Shown piece after piece: positions 24,194 to 31,016 of a stretch of 64,000 nt of DNA. Made by a program: the position numbers and the translations under genes. The stretch lies in contig JAFWHC010000002.1 of the NCBI GenBank assembly GCA_017512095.1, positions 1-64,000 on the forward strand. Direction: 5' to 3'. The notes beneath the pieces were generated by a model. That model did no database searches, was not told where the DNA came from, and saw nothing but the letters and a program-made list of their open reading frames with translations. Position 1 is the first letter of the stretch; every line of letters starts with the position of its first letter. This DNA comes from Candidatus Saccharimonadota bacterium. Lineage in GTDB: Bacteria; Patescibacteriota; Saccharimonadia; Saccharimonadales; Saccharimonadaceae.

Positions 24194-25774
24194 ATGAAGA
24201 AGAAGAAATTGATCGAAGGGGGGAATGATAACTATCAAGTTCGAATCGGGCGGGCGCTAGAAAAAGCGCGACTCGAAAAGGGGTGGACGCAGGCGGAGCT
24301 AGCTGAAAAAGCCGGAACAAGTCAGTCGGCGATTCACCGGATTGAAAAAGGACAACAGAACGTTTCGCTCGACATGGTGAAGCGCCTTAGCGAGATTTTG
24401 GAGCGGCAAATTCTTTCGGTGGCGGACGAGGCGTCGCAAAGCTATGTGATTCATGGCGGGAAAGAACTTAAAGGTTCGATTGCGGTGAACACGAGTAAAA
24501 ATGCGGCGGTGGGGCTTCTTTGTGCGTCGCTTCTTAATGAAGGGAAGACGGTTTTAAAGGGGCTTGCTAAGATTGAGGAAGTTTATCGGATTATTGAGGT
24601 TCTTGAATCGATTGACGTGAAGATAAATTGGGTGAATGACGGAAAAGATTTGGAAATTATATCACCAGACGAATTGAGATTGGATAAGTTGAACGTGGAA
24701 GCGGCGAGACGGACGCGGTCGATTTTGATGTTTATGGGGCCGCTTTTACATAAGTTTTCTGAGTTTGAGTTGCCGTATGCGGGAGGATGCTCGCTCGGGA
24801 CGCGGACGATTGAGCCACATCTAAAAGCTCTTTCGGAATTTGGACTGAGAGTTGATGCAAAGGGAAGAAGCGGATTTTATAAAGCAACGGTTGACCGTGA
24901 AAAATTGGTTGCGACAGGGGCAGATGGAATATTTGACCCGAAGAAGATTGTGCTCATCGAGCGGGGTGATACGGTGACGGAAAATGCATTGATGGCGGCA
25001 GCGAAGTATCCAGGGGTGACGCGGATTGTGGGGGCAAGTCCGAACTATATGGTGCAGGACTTGTGCTTTTTCTTGGAAAAGTTGGGCGTGAAAATTAAGG
25101 GAGTGGGGACGACGACGCTCGAGGTGACTGGGGTTGCGAAAATTGATGCGGATGTAGAATATTGTCCAAGCGAGGATCCGATTGAAGCGATGTCGCTAAT
25201 TGCGGCGGGGATTGTGACGAAGTCGGAGATTGAAATTCGGAGAGCGCCGATTGAGTTTCTTGAAGTTGAGCTGGAAGTTTTGAAAGATATGGGAGCTCAG
25301 ATTTCCCGAAGCGAAGAATATACGTCACGGAATGGGCGAACGCGGTTAGTTGATTTGAGGATTAAAAAGTCGCGACTTAGGGCGCCGGCGGATAAGATTC
25401 ATCCGATGCCGTTTCCGGGGCTTAATATTGATAATTTGCCATTTTTCTCGGTGATTGCGGCGACGGCGAAGGGGCGAACGTTGATTCATGATTGGGTGTT
25501 TGAGAATCGAGCAATCTACATAACCGAGCTTGCTAATTTGAATGTTAAAGTTGAGCTGCTTGATGCGCACAGAGTTTATGTCGAGGGGGAGACGAATTTC
25601 CGACCAGCAGAGATGATGGCACCGCCAGCACTGAGGCCGGCGGTGGTGGTTCTTCTTGCGATGCTCGCGGCGCCGGGAAAGTCGATTCTCCGTAATGTTT
25701 ATATGATTAAACGCGGATATCAGGATTTTTCTGCGAGACTTAAGACGCTTGGAGCGGATATTGAGGCGCTGTAA
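24194..25774 (+). CDS. Helix-turn-helix domain fused to MurA-type enolpyruvyl transferase
   Basis: A 526-residue fusion. Residues about 10-75 form an XRE-type helix-turn-helix (KGWTQAELAEKAGTSQSAIH RIEKGQQNV). From about residue 95 it is UDP-N-acetylglucosamine 1-carboxyvinyltransferase: NTSKNAAVG (Lys-Asn substrate site), AGGCSLGTRTIEPH with the active-site Cys, and C-terminal MIKRGYQDFSARLKTLGADI. It catalyses the first committed step of peptidoglycan synthesis. The HTH suggests that the enzyme also binds DNA or is tethered to a regulator. TATAAT ends six bases before the ATG. Its stop overlaps the helicase start (TAATG). It may be one of two MurA paralogues, so the symbol is left open. Confidence 0.85.
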   Translation: MKKKKLIEGGNDNYQVRIGRALEKARLEKGWTQAELAEKAGTSQSAIHRIEKGQQNVSLDMVKRLSEILERQILSVADEASQSYVIHGGKELKGSIAVNTSKNAAVGLLCASLLNEGKTVLKGLAKIEEVYRIIEVLESIDVKINWVNDGKDLEIISPDELRLDKLNVEAARRTRSILMFMGPLLHKFSEFELPYAGGCSLGTRTIEPHLKALSEFGLRVDAKGRSGFYKATVDREKLVATGADGIFDPKKIVLIERGDTVTENALMAAAKYPGVTRIVGASPNYMVQDLCFFLEKLGVKIKGVGTTTLEVTGVAKIDADVEYCPSEDPIEAMSLIAAGIVTKSEIEIRRAPIEFLEVELEVLKDMGAQISRSEEYTSRNGRTRLVDLRIKKSRLRAPADKIHPMPFPGLNIDNLPFFSVIAATAKGRTLIHDWVFENRAIYITELANLNVKVELLDAHRVYVEGETNFRPAEMMAPPALRPAVVVLLAMLAAPGKSILRNVYMIKRGYQDFSARLKTLGADIEAL

Positions 25775-27726
25775 TGGACAATTTGAACGAGCAACAACAT
25801 GAGGCGGTAAAAACTCTTGAGGGGCCACTACTGATTCTTGCGGGTGCGGGGTCGGGGAAGACGAAGACACTGACTTGCAGGATAGCGAATCTTTTGAAAC
25901 ATGGCGTGCGCGAGGAGAATATTCTTGCTGTGACGTTTACGAATAAGGCGGCGAACGAGATGCGCGAGAGGCTTTGGGGCTTGCTTGCGGTAGATGGCCC
26001 GTCCTCTCAACCGCCGCGGAATTTTATGCCGTATATGGGGACGTTCCATGGGATTTGTGTGCGGATTTTGCATCTTGAATACGAGGCGGCGGGGCTCGAT
26101 CGGAATTTTACAATTTATGATGCGGACGATCAAGTTTCTTTGATTCGGCGAACAATGAAGAATTTGAAGGTGGACAACAAAATGTTGAAACCGAAGAGTG
26201 TGCTTTCGATGATTTCAAAAGCGAAGAACGATGGCGTAACGCCTGATGAGTATGCCGAGACGGCGTTTTATCCGAATCAGAAAGCGGTGGCGAAGATTTA
26301 TAAAGCTTATGAACGCGAGAAAGAGGAAGCGGCTGCGCTTGACTTTGACGACTTATTATTACGAGCGTTGAAACTTTTTCGAGAAAATGCAAATGTAAGG
26401 GAAAAATGGCGGGAGCGATTTAAGTATATTTTGATTGACGAGTATCAGGACACGAATCACGTGCAATATCAGTTGATAAAGCTGCTTGTGAATAAGCAGC
26501 ACAACATATGCGTGGTGGGGGATGACTGGCAATCGATTTATTCTTGGCGAGGAGCAGACTTTACGAACATTTTGAACTTTACGAAGGATTTCCCGGAAGC
26601 GAAAGTGATTAAGCTGGAACAGAATTATCGGTCGACGGGGAATATCCTGGAAGCAAGTCAGAAAATTATTAACCAAAATAAGCAAAGATCAGAGAAGGTA
26701 CTTTATACCGAGGCGGGAGATGGCGATCCGATCGAGATTAAGACGACGCGAGACGAGGCGGACGAGGCGAATTTTGTGGCAAGACAGATTATAAAAATGA
26801 GTGAGACAAGGTCGTTTTCTGATTTTGCGGTTTTGTACCGGACGAATGCGCAGAGCTATGCTTTTGAGAAGGCGTTTATTAATAACCGGATTCCGTACAA
26901 GATTGTGGGTGGGGTGCGTTTCTATGACCGGAGAGAAGTAAAAGACGTGCTTGCGATTTTGCATTTGTTGGTTAATCCGCGCGATAAAGTGAGCCTTGAG
27001 AGGGTGGCGAAGAATGTGTTGGCGGGGCTTGGCGAGAAAAGTCTTGAGAAGATTTTTGCGCATCTTGAGCAGGGGGGAAGACTTGGAGACGAGGAGCTGA
27101 TGAACAACTTGGCGGGGAAGGCAAGGGCGGCGGTGACGAGGTTAGTGAACTTTTTGGCGCAAGTTAATTTGGAGAGTGAGAGCGCGACGGAGATTATTGA
27201 GTTGATTGTGAAGTATTTTGATTTCGCGACGTTGCTTGACGATGGAACGCCGGCAGGGAAGGAAAGAATAAACAACCTTGTGGTCTTGGCGGATAATGCG
27301 TCGAGGTACGATACGCTGGAGGAATTTTTGGCAGATGCGGCACTGATGTCGAGTGCGGACGAAACGTCAGGGAAGAACAGCGTAACGCTAATGACGCTAC
27401 ACGCGGCGAAGGGGCTGGAGTTTCCAGTGGTGTTTATGGTTGGGCTTGAGGAGGGATTGTTTCCAAGTTCAAGGGCGGAAGAGGAAGCGGACATGGAAGA
27501 GGAACGGAGGCTCGCGTACGTCGGGATGACGCGAGCGATGCAGGATTTGTTCCTAACCTGGGCGCAGAGCCGGTTTGCTTTCGGGGGGCGAAACTATACA
27601 ATGCCGTCGAGGTTTTTGACGGAGCTTGGATTTGACCCGTATGGGGCGAACGATTACGACGAGATGGGCGATTCGGAGGATGATTTTGACCCGTTCCCGG
27701 ATGATGATTTGCCAGTGTGGACGTAA
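25774..27726 (+). CDS. UvrD/PcrA-family superfamily 1 helicase
   Basis: A 650-residue 3'-5' DNA helicase for repair and replication-fork upkeep. Motifs in order: Q-motif LNEQQHEAV (residues 4-12), Walker A GAGSGKT (about 23-30), AVTFTNKAANEMRERL (Ia), IDEYQDTN (II), VGDDWQSIYSWRGAD (III), QNYRST (IV), VTLMTLHAAKGLEFPVVFM (V) and YVGMTRAMQDL (VI). Length is a little shorter than E. coli UvrD. It overlaps the HTH-MurA stop and is translated with it. Confidence 0.92.
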   Translation: MDNLNEQQHEAVKTLEGPLLILAGAGSGKTKTLTCRIANLLKHGVREENILAVTFTNKAANEMRERLWGLLAVDGPSSQPPRNFMPYMGTFHGICVRILHLEYEAAGLDRNFTIYDADDQVSLIRRTMKNLKVDNKMLKPKSVLSMISKAKNDGVTPDEYAETAFYPNQKAVAKIYKAYEREKEEAAALDFDDLLLRALKLFRENANVREKWRERFKYILIDEYQDTNHVQYQLIKLLVNKQHNICVVGDDWQSIYSWRGADFTNILNFTKDFPEAKVIKLEQNYRSTGNILEASQKIINQNKQRSEKVLYTEAGDGDPIEIKTTRDEADEANFVARQIIKMSETRSFSDFAVLYRTNAQSYAFEKAFINNRIPYKIVGGVRFYDRREVKDVLAILHLLVNPRDKVSLERVAKNVLAGLGEKSLEKIFAHLEQGGRLGDEELMNNLAGKARAAVTRLVNFLAQVNLESESATEIIELIVKYFDFATLLDDGTPAGKERINNLVVLADNASRYDTLEEFLADAALMSSADETSGKNSVTLMTLHAAKGLEFPVVFMVGLEEGLFPSSRAEEEADMEEERRLAYVGMTRAMQDLFLTWAQSRFAFGGRNYTMPSRFLTELGFDPYGANDYDEMGDSEDDFDPFPDDDLPVWT

Positions 27727-27766
27727 GTGTGCTATACTTTTTACAAAGCTTTAAGAGAGGTAATAT

Positions 27767-28804
27767 ATGGAAGATAATTCCGATAAGACAGAAAATGCAG
27801 AAGCGCAAGAGACGCAGGAAGTTCAGAGAGGGTTTTTTGATGTATTCCAATGGGCGAATGAGGTTGATGAAGTTAAAAACAACGTGAGTGTTGAGCTGTT
27901 TTTGTTTAATAAAAACTATACGCCATATAAAGTTCGATATAGCGATAAGCTGACGGCGAGCGTTAAAGCGATGTTTATGCAAGAAGCGACGAGCTATATT
28001 ATCAAAGAAGCGGACAAGGGGCTTGAGTGTCGCGAGTATGAAAAAAGTGACGGCGAAGACAAGGTGATTTATCGTACGAAACTTGAGAATGTTGGACGGG
28101 CGGAGACGCTGATCCATCTCATTGAAAACGAATATAAGGACATTGATTTCTTTTCTGATAACGAATATGAGTTTAAGAAGGTGAAGGGGATTATCGCGAA
28201 GTTTAGCTATCCTGGCGGGGAAGATGGAACGAAGACGTTTTATATCGCAAAGGCGCTGTCGGCGAGCGCGGCGCTCAAAGGTGCGACAAGCTGGGAGCTG
28301 AACGGAGAGAGCTTTGAGCCATTTTCGGCGGAAGTTGCAATTAAAATGCCGGAAGATAATCAGGTAGCGATTATTGACGGGAATATTGTGGTGTTTAATC
28401 AGACGAAGTTTGAAGCGTTGTTCCAGTATGATTATAAGTCGCAGGTGCTGGCTGAGGCGAAGGCGAGGGAACTGCAGGAGAAATATAAACTCAGCTTTTC
28501 TGAAGGTTTGACGCTTGATGTGCTCCTTCAGGACAAGAAGCCGCTTCTCAAGAAGATTCAGAATATCGATATTAATGAGGCGATGACGCAAGAGCAGATG
28601 CTTGATTATTCGGACGAGATGCAACTTGACCTCATGACCGATGACGATAAGTCGATTATTATCATGGACGATAAAGATTTGACGATGTTTGTAAATCTTT
28701 TAAATGAGGATTATTATGTGTCGCCGGTGACGGGGCTAAGATACGAAATAAAATCCAAAAAATTGATGGGGGAGCCGGACGGTGGCGAGCCGCCACGTGG
28801 ATAG
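27767..28804 (+). CDS. DUF4868 (KwaB-like) protein
   Basis: A 345-residue soluble protein. It resembles the DUF4868 family, which includes KwaB of the Kiwa anti-phage system: an acidic N-terminus, a middle with EVAIKMPEDNQVAIIDGNIVVFNQTKFE, and the closing MFVNLLNEDYYVSPVTGLRYEIKSKK, which is the family's typical C-terminal pattern. No KwaA-like four-helix membrane gene lies beside it. AGAGAGGTAAT precedes the ATG, and a TATACT box lies upstream. The assignment is from recognition of the C-terminal pattern, not from a search. Other DUF4868 proteins have no known role. Confidence 0.6.
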   Translation: MEDNSDKTENAEAQETQEVQRGFFDVFQWANEVDEVKNNVSVELFLFNKNYTPYKVRYSDKLTASVKAMFMQEATSYIIKEADKGLECREYEKSDGEDKVIYRTKLENVGRAETLIHLIENEYKDIDFFSDNEYEFKKVKGIIAKFSYPGGEDGTKTFYIAKALSASAALKGATSWELNGESFEPFSAEVAIKMPEDNQVAIIDGNIVVFNQTKFEALFQYDYKSQVLAEAKARELQEKYKLSFSEGLTLDVLLQDKKPLLKKIQNIDINEAMTQEQMLDYSDEMQLDLMTDDDKSIIIMDDKDLTMFVNLLNEDYYVSPVTGLRYEIKSKKLMGEPDGGEPPRG

Positions 28805-28826
28805 TTATCCACAGGGTTGTGGAAAA
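28805..28826. promoter_or_regulatory. Inverted pair of DnaA boxes
   Basis: TTATCCACA (28805-28813) is a perfect consensus DnaA box; TTTTCCACA on the minus strand (28818-28826) is a second, four bases away. A third (TTTTCCACA, 30898-30906) lies just before the DGR target gene. Without dnaA, dnaN or an AT-rich unwinding region nearby, I do not call an origin. Confidence 0.5.
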
Positions 28827-28842
28827 GTTGAAGGAAAATTCT

Positions 28843-28874
28843 AAAAAATCAGGCCGAAAAGGGCTTGATTTTTT
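28843..28874 (+). terminator. Terminator after the DUF4868 gene
   Basis: AAAAAATCAGGCC-GAAAA-GGGCTTGATTTTTT hairpin. The -35 box of the next promoter lies in its right arm. Confidence 0.88.
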
Positions 28875-28893
28875 AATTGAAAATGGTTATACT
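28865..28893 (+). promoter_or_regulatory. Promoter of the 28.9-kb structured RNA / cell-wall cluster leader
   Basis: TTGATT (28865-28870), 17-base spacer, TATACT (28888-28893). It drives a transcript with no ORF for about 370 bases. Confidence 0.68.
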
Positions 28894-28899
28894 AATAGC

Positions 28900-29231
28900 A
28901 AGTAGAAAGTCATAAACAAAAACGAAAAACAAAAAACTATCTACGAACGAACATTAATATCTGTTTGAGAACGGTTAACAGGGAGTTTTGGCGCGCGGTT
29001 ACCTTTTGCGATACGCGTCAACAAAATCGTCTGTACATTCTAAAACTAACACCTCCCAATTAAAACTCTAAAGACGGTTTCGGCTCTAGGGTCGGGATTA
29101 GTCTTAGCAACCATTTACACAATAATCTCTCAACGGCCACAAGATTCTTGTGGTGGATCTAGTGTAAAAGGAACAAACAAAAATCGAACAAAAACAAAAA
29201 CGCTGAAATTTCTTGTTAAGCGTTCTCAAAC
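28900..29231 (+). ncRNA. Candidate structured RNA or long leader upstream of rsmH
   Basis: GTTTGAGAACGGTTAAC (28963-28979) pairs with GTTAAGCGTTCTCAAAC (29215-29231), 16 of 17 positions, closing a domain of about 270 bases. Inside, TTGGCGCG pairs with CGCGTCAA, GGGAG with CTCCC, and CCACAA with TTGTGG. A-rich, unpaired stretches flank the domain. There is no coding potential. It could be a stable RNA or the leader of the division cluster; mraZ, which usually occupies this position, is absent. I could not match it to RNase P, tmRNA, SRP or 6S RNA. Confidence 0.45.
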
Positions 29232-29272
29232 GAACGAAAGAGCATGTCACTATATGTTATAATATAGGAGAT

Positions 29273-30151
29273 ATGGAAGAACTTCATAAACCCGTGTTAT
29301 TATCAGAAGTGCTCGAGGTTCTCAAGCCTCAGACCGGTGAGTCGTATTTGGATCTCACGGCTGGGTATGGAGGACATGCGAGTGAAGTTTTGGATTTGAC
29401 ACAGAATTATAAAGGGTCGGTCCTTGTTGACCGAGATAAGTTTGCGACGGAGTATCTTAGAGAGAAGTACCAGAATGGTGAATCTCCAAGAATCGTGAAT
29501 AAAGATTTTTATAGTTCAGTGTTAGACTTAGTAGAGTGTGGTAAGACTTTTGATTTGATACTGGCGGATTTTGGAGTGTCTTCCCCGCAATTAGACAGAC
29601 AGGAACGTGGTTTTTCTTTCCTTAAAGATGGGCCGCTCGACATGAGAATGGACAGGACGCAGGAGTTGACGGCGGAGAGGGTGGTTAATCATTACCCAGA
29701 ATGGAAGCTTGCAGAGATTTTTGTGAAGTATGGAGAGGAAAGACCAGGCAATGCGAAAAGATTAGCTCGAGAGATTGTACATGCGCGGCCGTTTAGGACG
29801 ACGCTTCAGCTCGCGGATTTTGTAAAAAGTAAATCGCGATATTCAAAGACGCATCCGGCGACGCGAGTGTTTCAGGCGATACGGATTGAAGTGAACGATG
29901 AACTTGGGCTGATTGAGAAAACGTTGCCGCTTCTTACGAAGGTTTTAAAACCCGGAGGGAGAGTCGCGATTATTACGTTTCATAGTCTTGAGGACCGGCT
30001 GGTTAAGCAGTATTTTAAGGAAGCGAGTGAGTATGGAGAGGAGTCAGAACTGGAAGTTTTAACAAAGACGCCAATTGTTGCGGGCGAAATTGAATTAGTT
30101 AACAATCCTAGGGCTAGGAGTGCGAAACTGAGAGCTGCGAGACGAAGATAA
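29273..30151 (+). CDS. rsmH: 16S rRNA (cytosine1402-N4)-methyltransferase RsmH (MraW)
   Basis: A 292-residue methyltransferase that modifies C1402 of 16S rRNA in the decoding centre. HKPVLLSEVLEVL opens the protein, YLDLTAGYGGHASEVL (about residues 24-39) is the SAM-binding motif I, and the C-terminal half shows HPATRVFQAIRIEVNDELG and ITFHSLEDRLVKQYF, both diagnostic. It is the usual first or second gene of the division and cell-wall cluster. I chose ATG 29273, with TATAAT nine bases upstream and a GGAG in between. Confidence 0.94.
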   Translation: MEELHKPVLLSEVLEVLKPQTGESYLDLTAGYGGHASEVLDLTQNYKGSVLVDRDKFATEYLREKYQNGESPRIVNKDFYSSVLDLVECGKTFDLILADFGVSSPQLDRQERGFSFLKDGPLDMRMDRTQELTAERVVNHYPEWKLAEIFVKYGEERPGNAKRLAREIVHARPFRTTLQLADFVKSKSRYSKTHPATRVFQAIRIEVNDELGLIEKTLPLLTKVLKPGGRVAIITFHSLEDRLVKQYFKEASEYGEESELEVLTKTPIVAGEIELVNNPRARSAKLRAARRR

Positions 30152-30259
30152 ACTGCGGAAAGATGCAAGAAGTAGAGTGTGGAGCAACTTGAAGTAGAGT
30201 GAGCCTTTAACCTTAGATTTGTTAAAACAAAAAATAAAACAAAAATAAAAGGAGGCTAT

Positions 30260-30325
30260 ATGCCAAAGCAAATCGTTGTGTCGAATAAATCCCGTGCACA
30301 AAAAATCAAGGTACATTTCTTCTAA
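30260..30325 (+). CDS. Possible 21-codon leader peptide
   Basis: MPKQIVVSNKSRAQKIKVHF plus a final Phe. A perfect AAGGAGG lies seven bases before the ATG, stronger than that of most genes here. Its stop codon lies inside a 15-bp hairpin (30315-30348), so a ribosome reaching the stop would melt that hairpin. This is the layout of a leader ORF controlling a downstream gene, here the FtsL-like gene. The basic peptide itself is not recognised. Confidence 0.45.
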   Translation: MPKQIVVSNKSRAQKIKVHFF

Positions 30326-30348
30326 ACCCGAGCGGGTTTAGGAGAAAT
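30315..30348 (+). promoter_or_regulatory. 15-bp hairpin covering the leader-peptide stop codon
   Basis: ATTTCTTCTAAACCC pairs without a gap (one G-U) with GGGTTTAGGAGAAAT around the loop GAGC. No T run follows, so it is not a simple terminator. Confidence 0.7.
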
Positions 30349-30365
30349 GGGGGGATGGGGGAGAC

Positions 30366-30495
30366 ATGGCCCGAAAAGGGCTGCCACAACTATAATCTGG
30401 TTGCGGAGTCTTAAAACAAAGAGTGTGTTAATTTATGACCTTCCCGAGGCGGGAGCTGTGGTTACTTATAGCTCTGCCTAGCTTGACCGCCTCGG
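30366..30495 (+). promoter_or_regulatory. Further structured leader elements before the FtsL-like gene
   Basis: GGCCC-GAAAA-GGGCT forms a small hairpin near 30366-30381. CCGAGGCGG (30444-30452) pairs perfectly with CCGCCTCGG (30487-30495), enclosing GAGCT/AGCTC. Together with the upstream hairpin, the 400 bases between rsmH and the FtsL-like gene are strongly structured and A-rich at their ends; no other gene is visible. Confidence 0.5.
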
Positions 30496-30552
30496 ACTAA
30501 GTTACATGCATCAAACATAAAAACAAAAAAAGGAAAAATTGCGAGAAAAAAA

Positions 30553-30870
30553 ATGCGAGAGTCTAGTTCTAGTTGGGTCCGGAATCGGAATACTGTCCGC
30601 CATACCCCGAAAACCTTAGGAAGTGTGTCGCAGAGTGTGATTTTAGGGATCTTGGTTCTTGTGATTGGTTTGATTTATGTAACTCAGGGAACAAAGGCGA
30701 CGAGTTATGATTATGAGCTGAGCGAGATTGAGACGGAGATTGCGGAGCTTGAGGCGAAGAAAGAGGATTTGGCGGTTGAGAGGGAAAAGTTGAAGAGTAT
30801 TGCGACGGTGAACACGAGCGAAGTGGCGGCGAATATGCAGGCTGGGCAAGTTTCTGGCTACGCCGAGTAA
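30553..30870 (+). CDS. FtsL/DivIC-like division protein
   Basis: A 105-residue bitopic protein: a short basic N-terminus, one membrane helix (SVILGILVLVIGLIYVTQG, about residues 28-46) and an external coiled coil rich in Glu, Lys and Leu (ELSEIETEIAELEAKKEDL). This layout and the position between rsmH and the transpeptidase gene match FtsL, which scaffolds FtsB and FtsQ in the divisome. Sequence conservation in this family is very low, so the call rests on layout and context. Confidence 0.72.
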   Translation: MRESSSSWVRNRNTVRHTPKTLGSVSQSVILGILVLVIGLIYVTQGTKATSYDYELSEIETEIAELEAKKEDLAVEREKLKSIATVNTSEVAANMQAGQVSGYAE

Positions 30871-30979
30871 GTATTTGTATTTTGGTGAACTTCACGCTTT
30901 TCCACAATTAAAGCACTGGGTTTTTAGAGTGAACAACGTGGTTTTCTTTTAGCAACCCGAAAAAAATCGGGAAATTGTC

Positions 30980-31009
30980 TTGACACCCACGACATAAGCG
31001 GGTTATAAT
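30980..31009 (+). promoter_or_regulatory. Promoter of the DGR target gene
   Basis: TTGACA (30980-30985), 18-base spacer, TATAAT (31004-31009). Both boxes are consensus. The predicted start falls at or one base before the ATG at 31017. Confidence 0.82.
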
Positions 31010-31016
31010 AGAGCTT

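Noticed and set aside
28805-28826. Replication origin
   Set aside because: Only two or three DnaA boxes, no AT-rich unwinding repeats, and no dnaA, dnaN or rpmH nearby.
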